The notes: generated from the sequence alone by a model not told the origin. DNA of 64,000 nucleotides from Ramlibacter albus (GCF_014297445.1 NZ_JACORU010000010.1:124001-188000), one strand, 5' to 3'; positions 17,707 through 26,684 are shown, counted from the stretch's first letter. Numbers and translations are program-made.

Positions 17707-18441
17707 ATGCCGGAAGGCCCTTCCATCGTCATCCTCCGGGAACAGGCCGCGAAGTTCGCCGGGCAGCGCATCGAACGGGTCGAGGGCAACACGACGATCG
17801 AAAAGGAAAGGCTGCTCGGGCACAAGGTGGAGCAGCTGCGCAGCTGGGGCAAGCATTTCCTCATCGAGCTGGACGTCGACTTCTCGCTGCGCGTGCACTT
17901 CATGCTGTTCGGCAGCTACCGCATCGACGAGCGCAAGTCGTGGGCGGTGCCGCGTCTGTCCCTGGCCTTTGCGAACGGCGAGCTCAATCTCTACGCCTGC
18001 TCGGTGCGCTTCGTCGAGGTGCCGCTGGACCTGCTGTACGACTGGTCCGCGGACGTGATGTCGGATGCGTGGGACCCGAAGCAGGCCTTGAAGCGCTTGC
18101 GTGCGCGGCCCGACATGCTCGCCTGCGACGCGCTGCTCGACCAGGACATCTTCGCCGGCGTCGGCAACATCATCAAGAACGAGGTGCTGTTCCGCATCCG
18201 GGTGCATCCCTGTTCCACCGTCGGCGCGATGCCGGCCGCGAAGCTGCGCGAGCTGGTGAAGCAGGCGCGCCAATACAGCTTCGACTTCTACGAGTGGAAA
18301 AAGCAGTTCGTGCTGAAGAAGCACTGGCTGGCGCACACCAAGCGCACGTGCCCGAGGTGCAAGATCCCACTGAAGAAGGCGCACCTGGGCCTGACCAACC
18401 GCCGCAGCTTCTTCTGCGAGAACTGCCAGGTCCGCTACTAG
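17707..18441 (+). CDS. Fpg/Nei-family DNA glycosylase, endonuclease VIII-like
   Basis: 244 residues. MPEGPSIV is the classical N-terminus in which Pro2 is the Schiff-base nucleophile and Glu3 the acid, so this ATG rather than one 24 bases upstream is correct. WGKHFLIEL holds the conserved Lys, VGNIIKNEVLF the helix-two-turn-helix, and CPRC...CENCQ the C-terminal zinc finger. The family removes oxidised bases and nicks abasic sites. The protein is shorter than E. coli Nei and belongs to a compact Nei-like subgroup. The stop overlaps the opposing kinase stop in a shared CTAG. Confidence 0.9.
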   Translation: MPEGPSIVILREQAAKFAGQRIERVEGNTTIEKERLLGHKVEQLRSWGKHFLIELDVDFSLRVHFMLFGSYRIDERKSWAVPRLSLAFANGELNLYACSVRFVEVPLDLLYDWSADVMSDAWDPKQALKRLRARPDMLACDALLDQDIFAGVGNIIKNEVLFRIRVHPCSTVGAMPAAKLRELVKQARQYSFDFYEWKKQFVLKKHWLAHTKRTCPRCKIPLKKAHLGLTNRRSFFCENCQVRY

Positions 18442-20348
18442 GCGGCGAGGCGGCGCCGCAGGGCGCGCAACGAGCCGAGGATGAACCCGCCCACGCTGCC
18501 CTCGTCGTGCTGCACCTTGCGGGCCTTCGCCTCCACCTGCTGGTGCCTGAGCAGCTGCGGCTGCGCCTTCTGCCGCTGGTACTGCGCCATCGCCGCTTCC
18601 ACGTGCGACTGCAGCGTGGGCAGCTTCACGGGCTTGTTCAGGAAGCGGAAGATGCGCGCCTGGTTGATCAGCTCGATGACCACTTCGGAGTCGGACGCCG
18701 ACGTCATCGCCACCGTCACGATCTCGGGATGCTCCTGCTTGAGCAGCTTGAAGAAGGTGGTGTGGCTTTGCGCCTGCGTCTCGATGTCGGCGACGAGCAC
18801 CGCCACCTTCTCGTCGCGAAGGCTTTGCAACGCGCCGGCCAGGTCGGTGGCGTGCAGCACGCGGTACGAGCGGCCGAGCACGTCGCGCGCGGCGAGGTAC
18901 ACCTCGCGATCTTCGTCAAGCACCAGGATCGCTTCTTCGGGCCGCGCGTCGGTAGCCGCGGGCGGTGGCGCATGCTCCAGCGTCTGGCCGATGACGGCGG
19001 CTTCGGCCAGCAGGTCGCGCAGCTCGTTGGTGTTCCACGGCTTGCTCGCGAAGCGGTAGACCTCGCCCTCGTTGACGGAACCGACGATCGCGGCGAGGTC
19101 CGAATAGCCGGTGAGCAGGATGCGCACGGTGTTGGGCGACGCGACGCGCGCCTTCGAGAGCAGCTCGGTGCCCGTCATCGTGGGCATGCGCTGGTCGCTG
19201 ACGATCACGTGGAAGTGGTGCTGCTGCATCATCTGCAGCGCGATCGCGCCTTCCGTCGTGACATGCACGTCGTACTGTTGGCGGAAGAGCAGCTTGAGCG
19301 CCGACAGGATGCGCTCCTCGTCGTCGACGAACAGCACGCGCGGCTTGTCGGCGGCGGTGGCGGTGCCGACTTGCGTGGCGCCCGCAGGTCTGCGCACGGA
19401 AGTGAAGTCGATCTTGCGAAGCGTGCGCGTGGGCGCCTCGCTCGCCGCGATCGCTTGCGTCGCCGCAAAGGGTGCCACGCCGCCGATCTGCACGGTCGTT
19501 TCGTAGCCCGGGTTCCACGCCTCGCCCGCGAACGCGCACTCCAGCGCCCGAGCGAAGTCGTTCGCGCTGTCGAACCGGTCGTTCGGGTGGCGGGCCAATG
19601 CCATCTTCATCACCGCGTCGAACGCAACGTCGAGCGCCGGGTTGACCGTCGTCGGTGGTGCAAGCTCGCCATGCAGCACCGCGTGAACGAGCTGCGGCAC
19701 CGTGTCGCCCGCGAACGGCTTGCGGCCGGTGAGCAGCTGGTACAGCAGCACCGCCGCGGAGAACACGTCCGAGCGCCGGTCCGTCGCAAGGCCCTGGATC
19801 TGCTCGGGCGACATGTAGCTGGGCGTGCCGAGCACGGTGCCCACTTGCGTGAGCCGCGACGACTCCAGCTGCGCGATGCCAAAATCGCACACCTTCAGGC
19901 GCTGGTCGTCGGTGATCATCACGTTCGACGGCTTGATGTCGCGATGCACGACGCCGAGGCCATGCGCGAAGTGCAGCGCCGCGAGCAATTGCGCCGCGAT
20001 GGGGCGCACGTGCTGCGGGTCCATCGGCTCGCCGGCGCGCATCAGCTCCTGCAGGCCGCGGCCGGAGACCAGCTCCATCGCGATGTACGCGAGGTCGCCC
20101 TCTTCGCCGTAGTCGTAGACGGCCACGATGCCGGGATGTGTGAGCCGCCCCGCCGCCTGCGCCTCGCGCTTGAAGCGGGCGAGCATCGCCTCGGCCTCAC
20201 TCGCCTCCAGCAGGCTGCGCGAAATCGTCTTGAGCGCGACGCGCCGCTCGATCACGGGGTCCATCGCGGCGTACACCACGCCCATGCCGCCGCGGCCGAG
20301 CTCGCGCTCCACGCGGTACTTCCCGATCTGGGTGACGGCTTCAGGCAT
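18438..20348 (-). CDS. Serine/threonine protein kinase fused to two response-regulator receiver domains
   Basis: 636 residues, no membrane segment. The kinase domain (about 10-275) is complete: GRGGMGVVY loop, Lys40, HRDIKPSN with Asp137, DFG at 155-157, and SPEQ. Receiver 1 (about 336-455) has VDDE, phospho-acceptor Asp385 in VSDQRMP, LLTGYSD and Lys436 in ASKPW. Receiver 2 (about 474-590) has Asp521 in VADIET and a conserved NKP. The SDQRMP receiver type is common in RpfG-like regulators. No output domain follows, so the kinase is the likely output, controlled by phosphorylation from the overlapping histidine kinase gene (8-base overlap). That coupling is inference. Confidence 0.9.
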   Translation of the reverse strand: MPEAVTQIGKYRVERELGRGGMGVVYAAMDPVIERRVALKTISRSLLEASEAEAMLARFKREAQAAGRLTHPGIVAVYDYGEEGDLAYIAMELVSGRGLQELMRAGEPMDPQHVRPIAAQLLAALHFAHGLGVVHRDIKPSNVMITDDQRLKVCDFGIAQLESSRLTQVGTVLGTPSYMSPEQIQGLATDRRSDVFSAAVLLYQLLTGRKPFAGDTVPQLVHAVLHGELAPPTTVNPALDVAFDAVMKMALARHPNDRFDSANDFARALECAFAGEAWNPGYETTVQIGGVAPFAATQAIAASEAPTRTLRKIDFTSVRRPAGATQVGTATAADKPRVLFVDDEERILSALKLLFRQQYDVHVTTEGAIALQMMQQHHFHVIVSDQRMPTMTGTELLSKARVASPNTVRILLTGYSDLAAIVGSVNEGEVYRFASKPWNTNELRDLLAEAAVIGQTLEHAPPPAATDARPEEAILVLDEDREVYLAARDVLGRSYRVLHATDLAGALQSLRDEKVAVLVADIETQAQSHTTFFKLLKQEHPEIVTVAMTSASDSEVVIELINQARIFRFLNKPVKLPTLQSHVEAAMAQYQRQKAQPQLLRHQQVEAKARKVQHDEGSVGGFILGSLRALRRRLAA

Positions 20349-22188
20349 GGGCCACCTCCTCGTTCGCGGCCTCTTGCTCGCGCATCACTTCGACGGGGAG
20401 CGAGATCGTGAACGTCGTGCCGACACCCACCTTCGAATCCACGCCGATGGTGCCGCCGTGCTCGCCGATGATCTTGTACGCGATCGACAGGCCCAGCCCC
20501 GTGCCCTCGCCGATCTTCTTGGTGGTGAAGAACGGGTCGAAGATCTTGGGCAGCACGTCCGGCGGGATGCCGCTGCCGTTGTCGGCCACCTGCACGACCG
20601 CGCGTGCGCCTTCGACGCGAGTGGTCAACGTGATCACGCCGTCCGCACCGGTCGCCTGCGCCGCATTGGTGATGAGGTTGAGGAACACCTGGTTGATCTG
20701 CGAGGGGGAGCCCGTGACGAAGGCCTCGCGGGCGTAGCGCTTCTCGATCTTCTTCATCTTCACCACGTTCTTCGCGATGACGAGCGTGCTTTCCAGCCCG
20801 TCGTTCAGGTTGAAGTGCGCCACCTTGCTGCGGTCCAGCCGGCTGAAGTTCTTGAGGTTGGTGACGATTTCGCTGATCTGTTCGATGCCGTAGATACCGT
20901 CCTTGATGACGCCCGCGAGTTCCTCCACCGTGTGGCCTTCCGAGGCAACCGTGCAAAGCTCCGCGACCCGCGCGTACTGCGCCGACACTTCGCCTTCGGG
21001 TGCGTCCCCGCTGGCCAGCAGGTCCAGCAGGTGACGCGTCTCCTCCGCGAGCCCCGCGCTCGCGGGCACCTGCTCGTCGAGCACCTGCAGCCCGTTGCGC
21101 ACGTACGCGAGCGGCGTGTTGATCTCGTGCGCCACGCCCGCGATCATCTGGCCGAGCGAGGACATCTTCTCGGACTGGATCAGCGCCGCTTCGGACTCCT
21201 TCAGGTGGTCCAGCGCGTCCTTCAGTTCCATCGTGCGCTCCTCGACGCGGTGTTCGAGCATGTCGTTGGCCTGCGCGAGCTCCGCGTTCTTGTGCTGGAT
21301 GAGACGGTAGCTGTGCACCAGCCGCCACGCGAACCAGCCGACCAGCGCCAGCAGCGATGCGGAGTAGGCAATGAGCAGGCTGCGGTAGAAATCGGTCGAT
21401 TCGAGCACCTGCTTGCGCTGCGCCTCGACGGCACGCTCGGTGTCCGCGATGCGCTGCTTGGTGGGCAGGGCGGCGATTTCGCCGAGCAGCTGGTCCTCCA
21501 CGGCCTTGATCCGCTGCACGCCGTGGAACTTCTCGATCAGTTGCTGCACCGGCCCGGCGACGTGCGCGGGATATTGCGGCAGAAGCGCGGACAGGTCGCC
21601 GAGGTTGGACTCGATGCGCTTGAGCGCGCCGCCTTCGGTGAGCAGGTTGTACTTGAGCGTCTCGGTCAGCAGCTCGTTGATGCGCACGCCCAGCTCCGAG
21701 AGGCGCTCCACGCCGTCGCCGCGCGCCGCCTTGCCCTGCATCGCCTCGCGTTGCTGGACGCGCAGCAGCGCCAGCAGGTCGGCGCTCTCGTCGGTGACGA
21801 AGAGCAGCGATTCGCGCAGCACGCGGTTCTGTTCGGCGAAGCGGCGGGCGAGCTCTGCCTTCTGCGCGAATACCTTGCGTGCTTCGTCGAATTTCCCGGC
21901 GGCCTCGTTGCCGGCGGCTTGCGAAACGCGAGGCGCCAGCTGCTGGCCCGCCTGCACCACGCGCTCCGCCGGCGACTGCCCCGTCGCGTACTTGCGGTCG
22001 ATGCCCGTCTTGGCCCGCAGCGCGTCGACCGTCCATTCGGCGTCGAGCGCTTCCAGCTCGCGCAGGTCCGCGACCACGCGGTTCTGCAGCGCGAAGTCCG
22101 CACCCTGCGTTCGCGAATAGAGGAACCACAGCGCCCCCACCAGGACGACGGCCCCGGCGGCAATGGCGGACGTACGCAGCAGCTTCAT
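20341..22188 (-). CDS. Membrane sensor histidine kinase
   Basis: 615 residues. A transmembrane helix at about 8-26, a helical periplasmic region to about 285 rich in Gln/Arg/Ala, a second helix at about 290-310, a coiled coil, then the HisKA box GQMIAGVAHEINTPLAY and a HATPase with NLITNAAQ, DNGSGIPP and GTGLGLSI. The class with an INTPLAY box usually autophosphorylates its His and passes phosphate to receivers; the next gene has two. Start: the ATG of MKLLRTSAI has AAAGGA 12 bases upstream; an ATG 12 bases earlier lies directly on that motif and is less likely. The periplasmic ligand is unknown. Confidence 0.9.
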   Translation of the reverse strand: MKLLRTSAIAAGAVVLVGALWFLYSRTQGADFALQNRVVADLRELEALDAEWTVDALRAKTGIDRKYATGQSPAERVVQAGQQLAPRVSQAAGNEAAGKFDEARKVFAQKAELARRFAEQNRVLRESLLFVTDESADLLALLRVQQREAMQGKAARGDGVERLSELGVRINELLTETLKYNLLTEGGALKRIESNLGDLSALLPQYPAHVAGPVQQLIEKFHGVQRIKAVEDQLLGEIAALPTKQRIADTERAVEAQRKQVLESTDFYRSLLIAYSASLLALVGWFAWRLVHSYRLIQHKNAELAQANDMLEHRVEERTMELKDALDHLKESEAALIQSEKMSSLGQMIAGVAHEINTPLAYVRNGLQVLDEQVPASAGLAEETRHLLDLLASGDAPEGEVSAQYARVAELCTVASEGHTVEELAGVIKDGIYGIEQISEIVTNLKNFSRLDRSKVAHFNLNDGLESTLVIAKNVVKMKKIEKRYAREAFVTGSPSQINQVFLNLITNAAQATGADGVITLTTRVEGARAVVQVADNGSGIPPDVLPKIFDPFFTTKKIGEGTGLGLSIAYKIIGEHGGTIGVDSKVGVGTTFTISLPVEVMREQEAANEEVAHA

Positions 22189-22235
22189 GGCGAGGCCCAT
22201 CCTTTGACGGGTGGGTCGCGCAGCCCCGGAATTTC

Positions 22236-23387
22236 TTACACGCGAAGGAAGATGCGGGCCCGCTCGCCCTGCGGCTTGCGGCCTGTGTTGATGAAGTCCA
22301 CCAGCTCGGTCGCGACACCTTCGACGTCGAATCCGCGCGTGCGCATGCGCACGGGGATGTCGCTGCCGCGGATCACGGAGCGCACGTAGCCATGGATGAA
22401 GGTCTGCTCGATCACGAGCGTGCTCCCCAGTTCGTAGAACGCCGCCATCCCGCGGATGTACTCCGCCTTGTCCACGTCGGCGAACGAAAACGGCAGCAGG
22501 CCGCCCGACATCAGTGCCGCGTTGGCGGCAAGCCGCGATGCACGCTTGTTGCCGTTGGCGAACACCTGCACGTAGGGGATGCGCGTCATGAGGTACAGCG
22601 CGGCCTCGACAGGATGCAGCGCGCGCGCCTGTTCGATGATCCGATCCAATGCTTGCCTGGCGAAACCCGTGCCGGGACGAAACGGTGGCAGGTACGCCGA
22701 GGAGCCAAGGTTCACCTCTTCGTATTCCCGGGGCTTGCCGCGCTGGTGTTCCGGCAGGAAGTGGTCCGAGTCCGCCACGTCCGGCAAGCCGTGGTCGTGC
22801 GTCAGGAGCGCATGCATGGCGCACACGTTCTGCGCGCTGAGTTCGCGGTGCTTCCAGAGGTACTCGACGGCCGTCTTGTGATCGAGCACGAGCACGGCGT
22901 CGGCCGTCGGCTTCTCGTTGTTCTTCTGGCCGTATTCGATCAGCGCTTGCGTATCGAGCGCCGAATAGCTGCTGCCTTCGAGCAGCGAGGAGCCCCACGA
23001 GAAATCGACGAGGAAGTTCGTGAGGAAGCGCTTGTCGACCTTGTTGGCGATGGCCTGGATCGCCTCGCAGCGCTGCGCCTTGTCGGGGGCGATGTTCGGC
23101 TCCGGCTGCAGCAGTTCTTCCTTGAAGACCGCGAGGGGCCGCAGGTGCGGCGGCGTGGCGAACCATGCGTCGATGTCGGCGCGAGTCAGCGGCGAGGCAG
23201 AAACGTAGCGCGTCGAACGGCCCGCGCCCGTGACGCGAACGACACCGCTCCTCACGAGACCAGCCAGGCGGCGATTCAATGTGGAGCGGCTGACCTGCGG
23301 CGAGCGGCGTGCGAGTTCGTCGGCCGCCAGGCCCGCCGGCCCCGCGCCGGCCAGCAACTCGGCCAAGTCTGACGAGAAAGAATCCAT
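22236..23387 (-). CDS. Fic-fold protein with N-terminal winged helix and altered active site
   Basis: 383 residues. A winged-helix region occupies about 1-65 (LARRSPQVSRSTLNRRLAGLV). Fic features: the SSLLEG inhibitory-helix motif at 133-138 in the N-terminal position, and the active loop at 274-285 reading QVFANGNKRASR. Canonical Fic proteins have HPFxxGNGRxxR; here the catalytic His is Gln274 and the second Gly is Lys281, so classical AMP transfer is doubtful. A DNA-binding, self-regulating role is plausible. A perfect palindrome covers the ribosome binding site. It lies 47 bases upstream of the histidine kinase gene on the same strand. Confidence 0.85.
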   Translation of the reverse strand: MDSFSSDLAELLAGAGPAGLAADELARRSPQVSRSTLNRRLAGLVRSGVVRVTGAGRSTRYVSASPLTRADIDAWFATPPHLRPLAVFKEELLQPEPNIAPDKAQRCEAIQAIANKVDKRFLTNFLVDFSWGSSLLEGSSYSALDTQALIEYGQKNNEKPTADAVLVLDHKTAVEYLWKHRELSAQNVCAMHALLTHDHGLPDVADSDHFLPEHQRGKPREYEEVNLGSSAYLPPFRPGTGFARQALDRIIEQARALHPVEAALYLMTRIPYVQVFANGNKRASRLAANAALMSGGLLPFSFADVDKAEYIRGMAAFYELGSTLVIEQTFIHGYVRSVIRGSDIPVRMRTRGFDVEGVATELVDFINTGRKPQGERARIFLRV

Positions 23388-23389
23388 GG

Positions 23390-23412
23390 AAGTCCTTGAA
23401 TTTTAAGGACTT
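23390..23412 (-). promoter_or_regulatory. Inverted repeat containing the Shine-Dalgarno of the Fic gene
   Basis: Perfect 8-bp arms AAGTCCTT and AAGGACTT flank 7 AT-rich bases. On the coding strand the second arm AAGGACTT is followed by CC and the ATG, so it supplies the only Shine-Dalgarno-like sequence (AAGGA, 5 bases from ATG). As DNA it could be an operator for the winged helix; as RNA the stem would hide the ribosome binding site. Regulation is inferred. Confidence 0.7.
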
Positions 23413-23480
23413 TTCCTTTTCTTGTCACGGATGCAGCACGATCGGCGTTTGCTCGTCAGCGCCCCCTACACTCTCACCTC

Positions 23481-24167
23481 ATGAAAGTTCTCGCCTTCGA
23501 CATCTTCGGTACCGTGGTGGACTGGCACGGCAGCATCGCGCGCGAGATGGCGCAACTCCATCCGCAGGTGGACGGCGACGCCTTCGCGCTCGCATGGCGC
23601 GCGGGCTACAAGCCCGCAATGGCGCGCGTGATGTCGGGCGAGCTGGGGTGGACGCTCATCGACGACCTGCACCGCATGATCCTTGACACGATCCTGCCGC
23701 AGTTCGGGCTCGCGCACCTGGGCGAGGAGGAGCGCAGGCACCTCAACAAGGTGTGGCACCGCCTCGACCCCTGGCCCGACAGCGTGGAAGGCCTCACGCG
23801 GCTGAAGAAGAAGTTCACCATCACCACGCTGTCCAACGGCAACATCGGGCTGCTGACGAACATGGCCAAGCGCGCGGGGCTGCCGTGGGACTGCGTGCTG
23901 TCGGCCGAAGTGTTCCGCGCGTACAAGCCGGACCCGGCGACCTACCTCGGCGTCGCGAAGGTGTTCGACTTGAAACCCGAAGAGGTGATGCTGGTCGCCG
24001 CGCATCACGACGACCTCGCGGGCGCGCGCAAGTGCGGCCTCAAGACAGCCTATGTCGAAAGGCCGCTCGAATCCGGCGCGAAGAACCCGAAAGACGTCTC
24101 GCCGCGCCCGGAGAACGACTACCACTGCGCCAGCCTCGTGGCGGTAGCTGAGGCATTGGGCTGCTGA
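23481..24167 (+). CDS. HAD hydrolase, haloacid dehalogenase type II-like
   Basis: 228 residues. The HAD nucleophile motif is FDIFGTVVD at the N-terminus; TLSNGN gives the motif II Thr/Ser, and FRAYKPDPATYLG the motif III Lys. The order and spacing match type II L-2-haloacid dehalogenases, which convert 2-haloacids to hydroxyacids, but many such proteins have other small substrates. Cytosolic, no signal peptide. It is divergent from the Fic gene; the 68 bases between 23413 and 23480 hold both promoters. Confidence 0.85.
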   Translation: MKVLAFDIFGTVVDWHGSIAREMAQLHPQVDGDAFALAWRAGYKPAMARVMSGELGWTLIDDLHRMILDTILPQFGLAHLGEEERRHLNKVWHRLDPWPDSVEGLTRLKKKFTITTLSNGNIGLLTNMAKRAGLPWDCVLSAEVFRAYKPDPATYLGVAKVFDLKPEEVMLVAAHHDDLAGARKCGLKTAYVERPLESGAKNPKDVSPRPENDYHCASLVAVAEALGC

Positions 24168-24253
24168 GACCTACCCGCGTGTCCTCCGGCGGCTGACAGA
24201 CCGCCTGCGGCCGGGCTGGTGCAATGGGCTCAACTGCACAACAGGAGCCCCCC

Positions 24254-24472
24254 ATGACCCAGCACGCGCTCATCCGCGGCGACGTCTGCTTCCGGGCCGG
24301 CGACGGCATGATGCTCGAGATCCCCGACGGCCCCGTCGACATCGAGCTGGCCGACGACAGCGCCACGCTCAGCTGGACGGACGACGACGGCAACGCCGGC
24401 TCGGCCGCGATCACCCTCGACGAATACAACCGCTACAAGCGCGAAGGCAAGATCCGCCTGCGCCCCGAATGA
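24254..24472 (+). CDS. Small acidic protein of unknown function
   Basis: 72 residues, strongly acidic, beginning MTQHALIRGDVCF, with SWTDDDGNAGSAAIT and the ending EYNRYKREGKIRLRP. AGGAG lies about 7 bases before the chosen ATG. An in-frame ATG 30 bases upstream has no such site. No family is recognised. Its TGA overlaps the next ATG (ATGA), so the two small genes form a coupled pair. Confidence 0.7.
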   Translation: MTQHALIRGDVCFRAGDGMMLEIPDGPVDIELADDSATLSWTDDDGNAGSAAITLDEYNRYKREGKIRLRPE

Positions 24473-24684
24473 AGGCGACGACGATGAACATGAAGACGAA
24501 ACTTGCACGCGACGAAGACCGCATCGACCCCATGGACGACTACGCCCGCTGTGCGTGGGCGCGCTACTTCAACACCAGCGAGCAGCGCCTGAAGGAGGCG
24601 GTCGCCGCGGTCGGCAACGAGGCCGGGCGCGTGCGCGACCACCTCGCCGGCAAACACGTCTCGGAACGCCCCTCCGCCGGGTAA
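24469..24684 (+). CDS. DUF3606-like small protein
   Basis: 71 residues. The core reads DRIDPMDDYARCAWARYFNTSEQRLKEAV and then AVGNEAGRVRDHL, the pattern of DUF3606 proteins (short, helical, often near stress genes, function unknown). The start overlaps the preceding stop by four bases; an internal ATG (MNMKTK) is possible. Cytosolic. Confidence 0.75.
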   Translation: MKATTMNMKTKLARDEDRIDPMDDYARCAWARYFNTSEQRLKEAVAAVGNEAGRVRDHLAGKHVSERPSAG

Positions 24685-24735
24685 GCCAGCCGCCAGCTCA
24701 TCAGTTCACAATAGCCGGGTAGCCACCCGACTATC

Positions 24736-25767
24736 GTGAACAGCAGGATCTTCCGCAGCAGGCACTTCCGCGGCCTCGTCACCGGCGCCGCCGTGATGGT
24801 GGCCGTGCACGTGGTCGGCACGATCGGCTACCACGCCATCGGCGCGCCCGCGGCCACGTGGGTGGACAGCTTCTACATGACGTTCATCACCGTGGCCACC
24901 ATCGGCTACAGCGAGGTGGTGGACCTCACCCACAGCCCGTGGGGGCGGCTCTTCACCGTCGGCATCGCATTGGTGGGCATCGTGACGATGACCTACCTCT
25001 TCTCCACCTTCCTCGCGCTGCTCATCGAGAGCGACATCAACAATGCCTTCAGGAGGCGCCGCATGGAACGCGAAATCTCCGGCCTGCAGGGCCACTACAT
25101 CGTGTGCGGCATCGGCCGCGTCGGCAGCAACGTCGCGCAGGAGCTGGTGAAGACGCAGCGGCGCTTCGCCGTGATCGAGAGCAACACGATCGCGATCAAC
25201 GACTGGCTGGACCGCCACCCGGGCACGCTTTACGTGAGCGGGGACGCCGCCGAAGACGATGCCCTGCGCCGCGCGGGCGTGGAGAATGCGGCGGGCGTCT
25301 TCGCCGTCACGGGCGACGACAGCCACAACCTCATGATCGCCCTGTCCGTGAAGCTGCTCAACCCGAAGTGCCGCGTGGTCGCGCGCCTGCACGACGTGCG
25401 CAACGCGGCCAAGGCCCGCAAGGCCGGCGCGGACGAGATCGTGTCGCCGGACTTCACGGGCGGCATGCGCATCGCCTCGGCCATGGTGCGGCCGCACGTG
25501 GTGAACTTCATGGACCAGATGCTGCGCGCGGACGAGGGGCTGCGCGTCGAAGAGGTGGTGGTGCCGCCCGGCGCCGGCGCCCGCAGGATCGGCGAGCTCG
25601 CGCCCCGCAGCGCCGACTACCTCGTCATGGCCGCGCACGACGACGGCTCGTGGGTCTTCAACCCGCAGGACGACCACGTGATGCGCCCGGGCGCGGCGCT
25701 CGTCGTGATGACGCATCCCTCAGGCCGCGCGCGGCTGGAGCAGCTGTTGAACAAGGCGGGGGCTTGA
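24736..25767 (+). CDS. Two-TM potassium channel-like protein with TrkA-N/TrkA-C domains
   Basis: 343 residues, GTG start. Two membrane helices (about 14-34 and 74-96) flank a pore loop with ATIGYSEV; the usual filter is TVGYGD, so Ser replaces the second Gly. The cytosolic RCK/TrkA-N domain begins at about 117 with YIVCGIGRVGSNVAQEL (GxGxxG nucleotide site) and a TrkA-C-like domain closes the protein (VVVPPGAGARRIGEL). This MthK-like architecture gates potassium flux in response to ligand. Selectivity is unproven given the altered filter. The TGA overlaps the next gene's TTG start. Confidence 0.87.
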   Translation: MNSRIFRSRHFRGLVTGAAVMVAVHVVGTIGYHAIGAPAATWVDSFYMTFITVATIGYSEVVDLTHSPWGRLFTVGIALVGIVTMTYLFSTFLALLIESDINNAFRRRRMEREISGLQGHYIVCGIGRVGSNVAQELVKTQRRFAVIESNTIAINDWLDRHPGTLYVSGDAAEDDALRRAGVENAAGVFAVTGDDSHNLMIALSVKLLNPKCRVVARLHDVRNAAKARKAGADEIVSPDFTGGMRIASAMVRPHVVNFMDQMLRADEGLRVEEVVVPPGAGARRIGELAPRSADYLVMAAHDDGSWVFNPQDDHVMRPGAALVVMTHPSGRARLEQLLNKAGA

Positions 25768-26678
25768 CCTGGGCGTGGGTTGCCATCGTCTTCTGGGCCG
25801 CCCTTGCGCAGACCGTGCGCAACGCGGCGCAGCGCTCGCTGGTCGCGCAGGCGGGCACGCTGGGGGCGACGCTTGCCCGGTTCCTCTACGGCCTGCCGTT
25901 CGCGGCCGCGTGGGTGATCTTCCTCCACACGCTGCCGGCGACCCGGGCGGCGGTCCCGCCGTTCGGCAGCGGCTACTTCTTCTGGCTGGTGATCGGCGCG
26001 AGCGGGCAACTGGCCGCCACGGCCTTCATGCTCGCCGCGATGAAGCAGCGCAACTTCGTCGTGGGCGTGGCGTATTCCAAGACCGACGCGCTGCAGGTCG
26101 CCGTGTTCGCCACGCTGTTCCTGCACGAGCTGCCGGGGTGGGTGACGCTGCTCGCGATCGCGCTCGCCACCGCGGGGGTGGTGATGCTGTCGCTGCCCAG
26201 CAAGCCCGGCGCGCTGACCAGCGACCCGCGCTCGTGGACAGGCCCGGCTGCGTGGTATGGGCTCGCGTCCGGCGCGGGGTTCGCGTTTTCGGCGGTGGGG
26301 TATCGCGGCGCCGCGCTCGAGTTGCCGGGCGTCTCGCCCTGGCTCACCGGCGCGTGGGGCGTGCTGCTCGCGCAGGCGCTGCAGACGGTGGCGCTGGGCG
26401 GCTGGCTGGCGATCATGTCCCCGGAGTCGCTCCGTGCCACGGCAAGCGCATGGCGCGTTTCCGTTGCCGCGGGATGCGCGGGCGCGCTCGCTTCCATCGG
26501 CTGGTTCACGGCCTTCGCCCTCACCTCCGCCGCCAACGTGCGCACGCTGGGCATGGTGGAGGTCGTCTTCAGCTACCTCGTCTCGCGCAAGTTGATGCGC
26601 GAGCAGCTCACGCGCGCGGAGACGGCCGGCCTGCTCCTCGTCGGTGCAGGCATCGGCGCGCTCTGCCTGCAGCTGTGA
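25764..26678 (+). CDS. EamA/DMT-family transporter
   Basis: 304 residues with about ten hydrophobic segments in two repeats, the layout of drug/metabolite transporters of the inner membrane. A TTG start is chosen: it overlaps the upstream TGA (TTGA) and gives LTWAWVAIVFW at the first membrane span; there is no ATG before the span. A conserved Glu in LGMVEVVFSYLVSRKLMREQL is typical of the second EamA repeat. The substrate is unknown. It is cotranscribed with the channel gene. Confidence 0.85.
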   Translation: MTWAWVAIVFWAALAQTVRNAAQRSLVAQAGTLGATLARFLYGLPFAAAWVIFLHTLPATRAAVPPFGSGYFFWLVIGASGQLAATAFMLAAMKQRNFVVGVAYSKTDALQVAVFATLFLHELPGWVTLLAIALATAGVVMLSLPSKPGALTSDPRSWTGPAAWYGLASGAGFAFSAVGYRGAALELPGVSPWLTGAWGVLLAQALQTVALGGWLAIMSPESLRATASAWRVSVAAGCAGALASIGWFTAFALTSAANVRTLGMVEVVFSYLVSRKLMREQLTRAETAGLLLVGAGIGALCLQL

Positions 26679-26684
26679 GCCGCG

